Assembly: GCA_947573445.1 (NCBI GenBank)
Contig: CANPFR010000004.1
Coordinates: 1-64,000 of the forward strand
Origin: an uncultured Clostridia bacterium
GTDB taxonomy: Bacteria > Bacillota > Clostridia > TANB77 > CAG-508
Direction: 5' to 3'
DNA length: 64,000 bases
Both the position numbers and the translations under genes were made by a program. The notes under the pieces were generated by a model. The model did not search any database. It was not told the DNA's origin and saw only the letters and a list, made by a program, of their open reading frames with translations. This document shows, piece after piece, positions 46,730-55,113 of the stretch. Numbering within the stretch: the stretch's first letter is position 1; every line of letters starts with the position of its first letter.

Positions 46730-46778
46730 ATGTTAACATATTTTTTGTTTTAATTACTAAAAAGATAAAAAAAGATAA
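46730..46778 (-). promoter_or_regulatory. Direct-repeat promoter of secreted protein C
   Basis: Minus strand: two exact TTATCTTTTT copies (46759-46778), 18 bases, then TATGTTAACAT (46730-46740). Sigma module 3 starts divergently from the same region. Confidence 0.68.
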
Positions 46779-46857
46779 TTTATAGAAAATTGTGTTTTTG
46801 TATAAATATGATAAAATATTTTTATAATTATGCTAAAATGAAAATATAAAATTCATC

Positions 46858-46893
46858 TGCAACTTTTTGGCATAAAAAAAAGACTAATAAAGT
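46858..46893 (+). repeat. Conserved leader of sigma modules 2 and 3, copy 2
   Basis: TGCAACTTTTT, then CATAAAAAAAAGACTAATAA and AGT; partner of 43397-43432. It ends 14 bases before the ATG of sigma factor 3. Confidence 0.65.
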
Positions 46894-46907
46894 GAAAGGA
46901 GAAATTC

Positions 46908-47447
46908 ATGAATAGATTAGTACAATCTGCCAAAAATGGAAATAAAAATAGTTTTATAAAATTAATTAACTCTATAAAAAATGATTTATATAGAATTGCT
47001 AAAGTGAAATTAAGTAATGAAGATGATATAAATGACATTTTGCAAGATACTATTTTAGATATATATTCATCTCTAGATAAACTTCAAAATAATTCTTTTT
47101 TTAAAACTTGGTGCATAAGAATTCTTATCAATAATTGTAATGATAAGTTAAAAGAGAAATACAAAATAAAAAATATTATGAATTATGATACGACAATAGA
47201 TAATAATAATTATATTTCAGACGAGGATGTATTTAATACTGTATACACATCATTTGATTATACATCATTGGTAGAAGTTTTATCTGAAAATGAGAGATTA
47301 GTATTTACATTATATTATGAAGACGAGTTAAAAATCAAAGAAATTTCACAAATTTTAGATGTAAAGGAAAATACTATAAAAAGTATTATAAGACGTGGTA
47401 AACAAAAGATTAAGCAAAAATATGGAAAGGAGAATATATATGGATAA
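46908..47447 (+). CDS. ECF-type sigma factor (module 3)
   Basis: 179 residues; sigma2 (SFIKLINSIKNDLYRIAKVKL, INDILQDTILDIYSSL, FKTWCIRILINNCN) and sigma4 (LSENERLVFTLYYEDELKIKEISQILDVKENTIKSI). AAAGGAG precedes the ATG. Overlaps the anti-sigma start by eight bases. Confidence 0.88.
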   Translation: MNRLVQSAKNGNKNSFIKLINSIKNDLYRIAKVKLSNEDDINDILQDTILDIYSSLDKLQNNSFFKTWCIRILINNCNDKLKEKYKIKNIMNYDTTIDNNNYISDEDVFNTVYTSFDYTSLVEVLSENERLVFTLYYEDELKIKEISQILDVKENTIKSIIRRGKQKIKQKYGKENIYG

Positions 47448-48621
47448 ATTAGATAGATTGATAAAAAAAGCATATAAAGAAGATTCTATACATAAGCATA
47501 TTCCTAGTCAGACTGAAGAAAAGATTAATAAAACGCTAAATTCATTAAAAGATAATCATTGTTATCCATTTAAGCTAAAATTAGCCACTATATGCACTTT
47601 GATTTTGATAAGTTCAAGCATGATTGTATTTGCAAATGAAAATATAAAAAATTGGCTTTTAGATATATTTAATTATAATTATATGAAAGAAAAAGGGCTC
47701 CAAACAGCAGTAGATTATGGATATATACAAAATACTAATATGGATTACATTCAATGTAATAATACAAAATTTAAAATAGACTATGTAACAATGGACGATT
47801 CTACGCTTGCTTTAAATTTTAATTTTCTTTTGAATCAAAATGCTGAGGGATTTGAAGGATTATCATTTTTCGATATGAAAATATATGACGACAAAAATGA
47901 ATTAATTTATTCTGAGGAGGAAAGATATCCTAATGATGGCATTGCTTTAGGAATTGGAATTTCAAAACCAATTTTTATTAGTGAGAATAATGTTGTACAA
48001 TCTTTCTTAATACAATCAGATAGATTTCCTAAAACAAAAACGTTAAGGTTGGTATTTAATAAAATGACATTATACAATGTGAATCAAGGCAATCCTATCG
48101 TAAAAGATATTTATGGCGATTTTGATATTACAATACCGCTAGAAGAAAAATTTTACAATCGAAAAACAATAGAATATAAAATAAGTAATTTAACCGAAAA
48201 CGAAACTTTAGATTTAAAAATAGATAGAGCATTTTTAACTGATACATCATTTAATTTGATATTAGAAGATAATTCAATTTCAACTTTTGATATAGAAATT
48301 AAAAATAAAAATGGAGATATAATTTATTCCGATGAGAACATTGCTTTTAGAGAAGTTAATGATGATACACATAGAAAAATTGGAAGAATTGATATTTCAA
48401 AATATGATTGTTATGATGACAATTTAAGCATTGAATTAAAAGGTAAAAAAATAATTAATCAAAATTACAATAACATTTTTTTAACAGATGGAACGATAGA
48501 TAATAATGGTATGATTGTCTATAATATTAAAGATTTAGAATCTAATTCAAATGAATCTAAACAATTATATGAAACAGTAGGAATGTGGAAATATAACTTG
48601 TTAACAATAGCTAATGATTGA
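47440..48621 (+). CDS. Anti-sigma factor, DUF4179 type (module 3)
   Basis: 393 residues; ATG at 47440 after AAAGGAG. N-terminal cytoplasmic segment, helix LATICTLILISSSMIVFA, then NENIKNWLLDIFNYN, GLQTAVDYGYIQNTNMDYIQ, the same signature as module 1. Large outer domain without known fold. Confidence 0.8.
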   Translation: MDKLDRLIKKAYKEDSIHKHIPSQTEEKINKTLNSLKDNHCYPFKLKLATICTLILISSSMIVFANENIKNWLLDIFNYNYMKEKGLQTAVDYGYIQNTNMDYIQCNNTKFKIDYVTMDDSTLALNFNFLLNQNAEGFEGLSFFDMKIYDDKNELIYSEEERYPNDGIALGIGISKPIFISENNVVQSFLIQSDRFPKTKTLRLVFNKMTLYNVNQGNPIVKDIYGDFDITIPLEEKFYNRKTIEYKISNLTENETLDLKIDRAFLTDTSFNLILEDNSISTFDIEIKNKNGDIIYSDENIAFREVNDDTHRKIGRIDISKYDCYDDNLSIELKGKKIINQNYNNIFLTDGTIDNNGMIVYNIKDLESNSNESKQLYETVGMWKYNLLTIAND

Positions 48622-48671
48622 AATTTTAATAAAAACAAGACTCATATTTTCAATTATAAAATTTTATAGTG

Positions 48672-48706
48672 CAATAGCCCATTCTCAAAAAGAGAATAGG
48701 CTATTG
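48672..48706. terminator. Convergent terminator hairpin
   Basis: CAATAGCC...ATTCTC pairs with GAGAAT...GGCTATTG around AAAAA, followed by TTTT; it separates sigma module 3 from the leftward operon. Confidence 0.8.
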
Positions 48707-48708
48707 TT

Positions 48709-49782
48709 TTAGGCTACTTTATTTAATGTATAAGTTACATTAAAATTTTCATCAAAAAAATCTTTATAACTTCTTATGTATTTTATTTCTAAATTAAACC
48801 CAAGTGGTATTAAATCTCGAAATACACGATTAATAATATAATCCAAATTCTCATTACATTCAGGTATTCTTATAACAAAAGTGATATTTCTTATATTTGT
48901 ATTTTCAATTTCTTTTAAAATCATATAAGAATTCGTAATATTTTGAAATGCAATTACTGGAGCATTTTTAGTTTCTTTTAGCAAGTTTCCAATAAGAAAA
49001 TTATCGGTTAAATAGACACTAGTTGTATTTTCCGTTATATTACTTCTCATAATCCAGCTTTTTGCAGTTGTCCCATTGATTTTATTGGTGCTAGAAAACC
49101 ACAATTCAGATGTATTTTTAAATGGTTTATCTAAATGAATTGATAACCCTTGAATATATCCATTTTCGTTAAAAACAGGTATAAAAAATCCATTCATGCT
49201 ACTAAAACACCACTTAAAATCTTCCTCTTGATAAAATCCTGGAATTCCACTAAGTTCATATTTTCTTGCTAAGCTACTACATATTAGTCGTCTTTTGATA
49301 TAATTTTTTGGTATGCTTCTATATAGACCATCATCTATTGAACTATCTAAGAATCCGATATTTTTTAAATATCGTCTATGCTGATTTTCCAATTTTAGCA
49401 TTCCTAAAAACTCTCTATAAACAGTATCTCTCTGTTTAATATCTGCTAGTAAGTTAATAGGACTAATCTCAATTTTAGAGTTATTTATTGAAAAACATTC
49501 TCTTTCCAATAACTCTTTAAATGCCATTTTTGTGTCAATTCCTCTGACTTTAGCATATAATCCTGTAGAATAACCACCAGCCCCACACCTGGAGCAACAA
49601 TATTTGTTGCTTTGTGAATTAAGTGATAGGGTGGGAATTTTGCTGTTTTTATTATAGCCACAAAAAGGGCAAATTACTTTATGTTCGTAGCCTTTATTTT
49701 CCACTATTTCCAAACATAAGTGATAGGCAACATTTAAAATATTGATATGCTTTTGTACTTCCACAAAATCTAATCTATCCAT
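48709..49782 (-). CDS. DnaG-like primase with CHC2 zinc finger
   Basis: 357 residues. The N-terminal zinc finger CPFCGYN...CSRCGAGG (about 38-65) is of the CHC2 primase type. A TOPRIM-like region follows (LICSSLARKYELSGIPGFY, NGFFIPVFNENGYIQGLSIHLD, PVIAFQNITNSYMILKEIE). Likely primes replication of the element after transfer. It is the last gene of a leftward operon of about 13 kb. ATG directly after the stop of the small gene upstream. Confidence 0.75.
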   Translation of the reverse strand: MDRLDFVEVQKHINILNVAYHLCLEIVENKGYEHKVICPFCGYNKNSKIPTLSLNSQSNKYCCSRCGAGGYSTGLYAKVRGIDTKMAFKELLERECFSINNSKIEISPINLLADIKQRDTVYREFLGMLKLENQHRRYLKNIGFLDSSIDDGLYRSIPKNYIKRRLICSSLARKYELSGIPGFYQEEDFKWCFSSMNGFFIPVFNENGYIQGLSIHLDKPFKNTSELWFSSTNKINGTTAKSWIMRSNITENTTSVYLTDNFLIGNLLKETKNAPVIAFQNITNSYMILKEIENTNIRNITFVIRIPECNENLDYIINRVFRDLIPLGFNLEIKYIRSYKDFFDENFNVTYTLNKVA

Positions 49783-49908
49783 TTAAAAATTTTCCTTCCA
49801 TTTTAAATTTTTATCATATTCTAAATATTCAATTTTTTCCTCATTATCAACAGTTAAGTAAGAGTAATCTGCTGATTTTTCTTTTACTAATTTTATATCG
49901 ATTTCCAT
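49783..49908 (-). CDS. 41-residue small protein
   Basis: Start MEIDIKLVKEKSADYSYL, stop TAA at 49783-49785 touching the primase ATG. AAGGGA precedes the start. Charged, no known family; supported by ribosome site and coupling only. Confidence 0.5.
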   Translation of the reverse strand: MEIDIKLVKEKSADYSYLTVDNEEKIEYLEYDKNLKWKENF

Positions 49909-49922
49909 ATTCAATTATCCCT

Positions 49923-50246
49923 TCATATTTCAAATATTGATCTAATGTGATCCATTTGTTCTTTGAATTCATTTTTTTCAATAACTTCCACATTTTTGCT
50001 ATTTCTCAAATATTCTCGTATATCACATAGAGTAGATAAATTTGTGTTTAAATAATGTTCATAACTAATGGTACGGTAACTTGTAATAGTTACAATGGAT
50101 AGTCCACCATTGTTAGCCCATATTCCAAAATATGTAGGCAAATTATCATACATATTTCTGCCTTTTAGAAATATATTTTTGGTATCCTCAATTTCTAATT
50201 GTTTCTTTTCTTTCAAATATTTACTAGTTTCGTATTCAATAATCAT
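49923..50246 (-). CDS. Unrecognised 107-residue protein
   Basis: Mixed strand/helix protein (MIIEYETSKYLKEKKQLEI, YFGIWANNGGLSIVTITSY). AAAGGAG upstream. No family recognised; part of the leftward operon. Confidence 0.55.
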   Translation of the reverse strand: MIIEYETSKYLKEKKQLEIEDTKNIFLKGRNMYDNLPTYFGIWANNGGLSIVTITSYRTISYEHYLNTNLSTLCDIREYLRNSKNVEVIEKNEFKEQMDHIRSIFEI

Positions 50247-50250
50247 AATA

Positions 50251-50460
50251 TTAAACTCCTTTCATATTTTGTTTGTACCAACTATCAAAAGAAAGCTCAA
50301 ATAAGGAAGATGCCACTTGATCGTATGGCGACTTGATATATAATTTGTAAAATTCCATCATAGTTACAGTAGAAATGTCATCTTCTTTTAATAATTGATT
50401 GATTTTGGGCTTTGATTGTTCCCATCTTGTAATATCTTGATTTATCTCTAATTTATTCAT
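50251..50460 (-). CDS. Unrecognised 69-residue protein
   Basis: Helical protein (MNKLEINQDITRWEQSKPKI, LFELSFDSWYKQNM). GGAGGAAAC precedes the ATG. Operon context only. Confidence 0.55.
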   Translation of the reverse strand: MNKLEINQDITRWEQSKPKINQLLKEDDISTVTMMEFYKLYIKSPYDQVASSLFELSFDSWYKQNMKGV

Positions 50461-50484
50461 TTGTTTCCTCCAATTATAGTATTT

Positions 50485-50655
50485 TTATTCTATTATTTTT
50501 TGTTTTTGTAGTTCTTGCAGTTCTAATTTTCCAAATGCCATTGAAAAATTGGCTTTTATATATCTATATTCTGCATCATTTAAGTCTTTTGTCATTTTCA
50601 TTAAGGCTAGCATTAAATCACACCACGCTTCGCACTTTTTCTTATCAATGCTCAT
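50485..50655 (-). CDS. Small helical protein, paralogue of 51250-51459
   Basis: 56 residues; ATG at 50655 after GGAGG. MSIDKKKCEAWCDLML and LNDAEYRYIKANFSMA line up with MTINKEKCLECINLLF and LNDAERTYVGLKVSIA of the gene 0.6 kb upstream. Family unknown. Confidence 0.6.
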   Translation of the reverse strand: MSIDKKKCEAWCDLMLALMKMTKDLNDAEYRYIKANFSMAFGKLELQELQKQKIIE

Positions 50656-50674
50656 TTTTACCTCCATTTATTAA

Positions 50675-50842
50675 TTATTTAACATTTGTCTTATTTTTTC
50701 CCTTACATAATGACTGCTTTTGTTTTCTTTTATGATTTAACCAATCTTTAAAAATTGAAATTAAATATGCTATTGTTAGAATCAGTAATATAATCATAAC
50801 TATTGCTAATTCTATTAAATCTGCTACATTAAAAATCAACAT
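50675..50842 (-). CDS. Small single-pass membrane protein
   Basis: 55 residues: MLIFNVADLIELAIVMI starts a membrane helix of about 25 residues, then a basic tail (NHKRKQKQ). AAGGAGG lies four to five bases before the ATG. Unknown family. Confidence 0.6.
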   Translation of the reverse strand: MLIFNVADLIELAIVMIILLILTIAYLISIFKDWLNHKRKQKQSLCKGKNKTNVK

Positions 50843-50865
50843 TTTACTTCCTCCTTAAAATTTTA

Positions 50866-51211
50866 TTATACCAATGCTTTTTCGTAAAAAGAGAAGTCTT
50901 TGCCGCACAAGATAATTTGAGAATGAATTGATGTTCACTCTCATACATTCAAATTTATCTTGCATCAAAGACTTCATCATCATTTTTGTAAGAGCATTAT
51001 TTAATTGATGTTTCACAATATATCGCATATTATGGGTAGTAACAACGTAGTACCAGACCGTAGATGTTTCATTTTCACAAATCTCATAAATTTGCTTGAT
51101 TTTTTGTTTATAAATTAGTTCTCTAATTTCCGAGTACCATATTTGCGTTAATTTAATTCTTGAATCTTTAGTATAGCAGTAATCTGCTAATATTTTTAAA
51201 TCTTCTTCCAT
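50866..51211 (-). CDS. Unrecognised protein with one CGGN site near its C-terminus
   Basis: 114 residues, helical, cysteine-containing (MEEDLKILADYCYTKDS, VWYYVVTTHNMRYIV). Standard reading gives a basic tail after SNYLV. Reading GTG CGGC AAA at plus 50902-50905 with CGGC as glycine gives SNYLVGKDFSFYEKALV and TAA at 50866-50868. The restored tail is less basic and looks more like a folded end, but no homologue is known to me. It is the weakest of the CGGN cases because no conserved motif tests it. Confidence 0.6.
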
Positions 51212-51249
51212 ACATTATTACCCTTTCTATATTTTTAATTTTGAAAGTG

Positions 51250-51459
51250 CTATTTTTTCTTTTTTGTTTGTTTAGTATTGGTATTTTTAGGTTCTTTACT
51301 AAATTCTTTTTCTAATTCTTCTAATCTATAATTTTTTGTTGCTATTGAAACCTTTAAACCTACATATGTTCGCTCTGCATCATTTAATTCTACTGCTTTT
51401 TTAGCAAATGAAAATAATAAATTGATACATTCCAAACATTTTTCTTTATTGATAGTCAT
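51250..51459 (-). CDS. Small helical protein, paralogue of 50485-50655
   Basis: 69 residues with a Lys-rich tail (TKQTKKKK). AAAGGAG before the ATG. See the shorter paralogue; the CxxC-like pair in KEKCLECI is only partly kept there. Confidence 0.6.
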   Translation of the reverse strand: MTINKEKCLECINLLFSFAKKAVELNDAERTYVGLKVSIATKNYRLEELEKEFSKEPKNTNTKQTKKKK

Positions 51460-51477
51460 ATTTTTCTCCTTTCAATT

Positions 51478-52314
51478 TTAAGCTGCAAGTTCTTTTTCTT
51501 GCATCTCAAAATTTTCTATTTCTTTAATAAATTCATTTGCACTTTTTTGTATTTTACTACCCAATGCCAAAATATCTTTCGTATCTCCATTTGTGTACCC
51601 AGCAATATAATTAAAACTGCATAATGATGTGTCTAATCCAAAATGATCTGCCACAATATAAGCAATTGATTCAACAAAAATTTCTGATAAGTCCTTATTC
51701 GTTTTATAATCAAAATCGTCATAAAGAGAATGAGCAATCTCGTGTAATAATGTTGCAACTCTATCGTCAATAGATAATGTGTTTTTTATAACAATTTGAT
51801 TGTTTTTAGAACTATAATAACCATAAGCAGAACCATTTATCTCTTTTTCAATTACTGGAACTTTGCTAAAATGCCTTAATTTCTCATAAAAATAAGCCAT
51901 ATCATTACTGTTTAAGTTTTGACAGGCTAATGGTATAGGTTCACCTGTGGTTTGTGAAATATCATAAACATATACATATCTATATGTGTTATATTCAATT
52001 GTTTCAACCGATTCAATTTGCTCACCATCTTGCATTTTTTTTACTTTCTTATCATACTTTCTTGGAATAGGTGCTACAATAAATATTTTTTGTGCATTAT
52101 CTTGTAATTCTCTTTTTAGTTTCAGCCATTTGGACTTTCCAGCGACCATTGTGGCATCTGGAAATTGGCTATAAATTAAAACAAGGTTATTAAAACTATA
52201 ACCTCTAAAATTTTTTCCAAACTTTAAAAACTTCTCATATTCTCCGTTATCTATAATGTTTTGAATATTTTTAACAATCTTTTCATACATTTGCTTTGTT
52301 TTATTTTTATCCAT
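51478..52314 (-). CDS. ArdC/IrrE-like antirestriction metallopeptidase
   Basis: 278 residues. The N-terminal ArdC-type domain (FRGYSFNNLVLIYSQFPDATMV, WLKLKREL) binds single-stranded DNA in the family. The C-terminal zincin domain has LLHEIAHSLYDDFD (HExxH) and FVESIAYIVADHFGLD (third ligand E). Such proteins protect incoming DNA from restriction during conjugation. It overlaps nothing, but is five bases from the PcfJ-like gene and oriented with it. Confidence 0.85.
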   Translation of the reverse strand: MDKNKTKQMYEKIVKNIQNIIDNGEYEKFLKFGKNFRGYSFNNLVLIYSQFPDATMVAGKSKWLKLKRELQDNAQKIFIVAPIPRKYDKKVKKMQDGEQIESVETIEYNTYRYVYVYDISQTTGEPIPLACQNLNSNDMAYFYEKLRHFSKVPVIEKEINGSAYGYYSSKNNQIVIKNTLSIDDRVATLLHEIAHSLYDDFDYKTNKDLSEIFVESIAYIVADHFGLDTSLCSFNYIAGYTNGDTKDILALGSKIQKSANEFIKEIENFEMQEKELAA

Positions 52315-52318
52315 ATTT

Positions 52319-53779
52319 TTAAGCTGCTCCTTTCAATACTTTTTGTTCCCATTTCTCTAAAAACTTTTTCTGTTCATCAGTTGGGGAATAATTGAATTTT
52401 TTTCTACTTTGCACAACGGCATTGTCTTTTACTTCTACAGTAACAAGGGATTTATCTGGTTTATTTATGTCTCGCATAAAATAAATATCACAGCTACCGT
52501 CAGCATATTTTTCTGCATAAGTTCGTACACAATTGTGTTGTTGCTCACTTTCGTCCAATAGTGCATTTAATGTTGAGGCAGGAGTAATCATAAATTTCTT
52601 AGTTTTATAAGCATTTATAGATAGAATTTTCCCACGTTTAACAATTGCTTCGTTGATTAACTTTTCATTTTGTATTTCATATTGTTTTTCTAATTTATCA
52701 TGTTCTTCTCGTAAATTTTTTGGAAAAGCATATCGGTTGTTTTTCAAGTCAAATCCAAGAAATTTAGCAAATCTTAAATAATCCTTATATAAATATGTTG
52801 CTACTTTTCCGTGATGTATTTTTGCATATTTTATAAAACGACTTAAACTTATATATTTTGAAATTTCTTCTAAATCATCAGTATTTTCACTATAACCAAC
52901 AAATTTCTCTAAATATCTTATTTTATTAATATTTTGCTCTTTTAAAAGTCTTAGTATTTTCAATTGTTTATGCGTTATATTGTGTTTTTTCATAAATGGA
53001 TAATAATCTTTGGAGATTCCAAATGTATTCTGAAAAGAACCTGTATAATAAAATTCATTTGCTCTTAATGCTAAGTTATACAATTTCATTTTTGCAAGTA
53101 ATTCAAGTTTTGATATAGCATTTTTATTTTTTAATAATTTTAGCAAATCAATATAGGTAGAATGTTTTGCAATGTCCCATATACAAGAATACTTGAATTC
53201 TGTATCTTTTAACAGTTTTTTTAGGTTATTTGGAAATACGATCGAATAATCAATTATAGAATAATTTCTTGTGTATTGCCTCCAATGCTTTTCATCAAAA
53301 TAGCTACTATTGCTATGATGTATGTAAATATGACATTGAGTTCTTGAAACTCTTTCATTTACAACAACATCTCTGTAATAGTCATCAGTAACCATTTCTC
53401 TTGCAAATTCAACAACGGAAGAATGTGGGGTATGGAGTGCATCTATAATTGTTTTTAATTCAAAATATCTAATTACAAATGTGTCTTTTACTCTGTCTAA
53501 AATAGATAAGTAGTCCTTAAATTCATAATGTCGCAAATTACTTCGTTTGATTAAATATTTGTTATGGCAATTCGGACATTTTGTTTCTTCATTTATTTTT
53601 TTGTTACTAATAAAGTCATGATTACAGCCGGTACAATGGCATTTATTTTTATTTGATTTTATAATTAAATTATGTAATTTTGCTTGTTTGCTTACAAATT
53701 TATCCCAACCATTTGGAAGGTCTGAATAATAATCTAAATCATGTAGAATTTCTCTATATGCAATTTTTATATAACCCAT
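52319..53779 (-). CDS. PcfJ-like protein
   Basis: 486 residues. An N-terminal zinc ribbon (CHCTGCNHDF...CPNCHNKY, about 47-70) precedes a long helical middle and the C-terminal PcfJ signature ITPASTLNALLDESEQQHNC-VRTYAEKYADGSCDIYFMRD...SLVTVEV. PcfJ proteins are widespread in conjugative elements; function unknown. It shares base 53779 with the PcfK-like stop, so the two are coupled. Confidence 0.82.
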   Translation of the reverse strand: MGYIKIAYREILHDLDYYSDLPNGWDKFVSKQAKLHNLIIKSNKNKCHCTGCNHDFISNKKINEETKCPNCHNKYLIKRSNLRHYEFKDYLSILDRVKDTFVIRYFELKTIIDALHTPHSSVVEFAREMVTDDYYRDVVVNERVSRTQCHIYIHHSNSSYFDEKHWRQYTRNYSIIDYSIVFPNNLKKLLKDTEFKYSCIWDIAKHSTYIDLLKLLKNKNAISKLELLAKMKLYNLALRANEFYYTGSFQNTFGISKDYYPFMKKHNITHKQLKILRLLKEQNINKIRYLEKFVGYSENTDDLEEISKYISLSRFIKYAKIHHGKVATYLYKDYLRFAKFLGFDLKNNRYAFPKNLREEHDKLEKQYEIQNEKLINEAIVKRGKILSINAYKTKKFMITPASTLNALLDESEQQHNCVRTYAEKYADGSCDIYFMRDINKPDKSLVTVEVKDNAVVQSRKKFNYSPTDEQKKFLEKWEQKVLKGAA

Positions 53780-54171
53780 TATTTTTTCTCCTCCTCAAAC
53801 ATTGAAATTTGGTCGTCTTTTTCTTTTGCTTTATTTTCTTCATCAGCTTTTTTCTTAGATTCCTTTTTTATAACTTCATCAGCTGAAGGAGACATTGCTC
53901 TTTCTTTTTTGATTCCTAGTTCTTCATTACTTTTAGTGAAGTATGTAACAGCCCACATAAAGACTAAATTATCTTGAACCATTGCCACACCATTTTGAGA
54001 TAATTTTCTAGCTCTATCCCATAAATATTCATACATTTCTTTGATTGATTTTTCTTCGTTATCAAATTTTTCATATAAATCTTTTCTTGTTTTTAAATAA
54101 TTAAAAACGGCAGAAACACTATTATTATTCATTTCTAATACTTCTGCCTCTAATCTTTCTAAACCATTCAT
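53779..54171 (-). CDS. PcfK-like protein
   Basis: 130 residues; ATG at 54171 after GGAG. AVFNYLKTRKDLYEKFDNEEKS and MYEYLWDRARKLSQNGVAMV followed by FMWAVTYFTKSNEELGI is the PcfK pattern, ending in a charged tail. PcfK genes lie next to PcfJ in enterococcal and clostridial elements. The start inside the same frame was chosen because the longer version overlaps the upstream gene. Confidence 0.78.
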   Translation of the reverse strand: MNGLERLEAEVLEMNNNSVSAVFNYLKTRKDLYEKFDNEEKSIKEMYEYLWDRARKLSQNGVAMVQDNLVFMWAVTYFTKSNEELGIKKERAMSPSADEVIKKESKKKADEENKAKEKDDQISMFEEEKK

Positions 54172-54172
54172 T

Positions 54173-54850
54173 TTAATTTTCTCCTTCCATTTGTGTATCA
54201 ATATCAGCAAGTGTTTTGCCTTTTTTATGACCTTCCGAATAGCAATACGAATCCTCAATTTTTGTTCTCCTAGAATGAAAAACTCCAGAAAAGTTAATTG
54301 TTTCAAAATATTCTTCAACTTTTGGATTAACAACAATTAAAGCCATTTCTTTATTTGATTTCTGTTCTTTAAATTTTTCATTTAGTCCATTGATAAAACC
54401 GTATGCAAAATCTCTTTTACATTTGTTTCTAAATGTAGCATCGACATACATATGACCGTATTTATTATCGAAAAATGCTTTAAAACTACTAGATACAGAG
54501 TGCTTTGCATATAAATAAACTCTTTTAGTAATATCAATATCTTCACTTGCTCCAACAAGCATAAGTTTTCTGTTAAAATGATAAACATCACATCGGAAAT
54601 TCTGTGCGATTGTTACCATTAGCCTTCTTTTCCATTTTTCATTATTTGTTTCATCTGCTGCTTTTTCCTCAATTACTTTAGAATCTTGATTTTCTTTTTC
54701 ACTTACAAAATCATTAACATCTTCTTGTGATAAATGATATTTTGCCATCAATCTTTGTGCTGCAAGTATTGCATTTTGTGCTTCATTTTTATTGCTATTA
54801 TTATTTGCTAATTCTAAGGTTTTAGATATTCTTTCTAATACTTGGTTCAT
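54173..54850 (-). CDS. DUF2786-like protein
   Basis: 225 residues. The N-terminal helix pair ISKTLELANNN-NEAQNAILAAQRLMAKYHLS matches the DUF2786 domain, followed by a middle domain (FRCDVYHFNRKLMLVGASEDI, FRNKCKRDFAYGFINGL). Found in phages and conjugative elements; function unknown. Confidence 0.72.
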   Translation of the reverse strand: MNQVLERISKTLELANNNSNKNEAQNAILAAQRLMAKYHLSQEDVNDFVSEKENQDSKVIEEKAADETNNEKWKRRLMVTIAQNFRCDVYHFNRKLMLVGASEDIDITKRVYLYAKHSVSSSFKAFFDNKYGHMYVDATFRNKCKRDFAYGFINGLNEKFKEQKSNKEMALIVVNPKVEEYFETINFSGVFHSRRTKIEDSYCYSEGHKKGKTLADIDTQMEGEN

Positions 54851-55113
54851 ATTTTACCTCCCCAATTTTTTAGTATGTTTTTGATACTTTCTATCACACC
54901 AAACTGACGATATGAAGTATATCCTCTAGTAGCAGAATGTTTAAAATAATCTCTGCCTTTCTCGGAATACATATACATCCAATCTTCTGGATTTTTCATT
55001 CCTCGTTTAATTGCATTTTCAAATGCTTCATCAGGATTTTCGCGTATTTGCAATTCTGAAAATACGGATTCTTTAGGATAAATACGATATTTTATTGTTT
55101 TATTATTTTTCAT
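54847..55113 (-). CDS. Unrecognised 88-residue protein
   Basis: MKNNKTIKYRIYPKES, PEDWMYMYSEKGRDYFKHS; basic, aromatic-rich. Four-base overlap with the next gene (ATGA-like). No family recognised. Confidence 0.55.
   Translation of the reverse strand: MKNNKTIKYRIYPKESVFSELQIRENPDEAFENAIKRGMKNPEDWMYMYSEKGRDYFKHSATRGYTSYRQFGVIESIKNILKNWGGKI

Noticed and set aside
40421..46778. TTATCTTTTT repeats as a CRISPR array or simple low-complexity DNA
   Set aside because: There are no spacers, and only two or three units per site; the fixed 17-18 base distance to an extended -10 at four loci is not expected of simple repeats.
54171..54336. Longer start of the PcfK-like gene and similar upstream extensions of ssb, rpsF and secreted genes
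   Set aside because: The extensions overlap neighbouring genes, lack ribosome sites and are absent from the families; internal ATG codons with Shine-Dalgarno sites were chosen.
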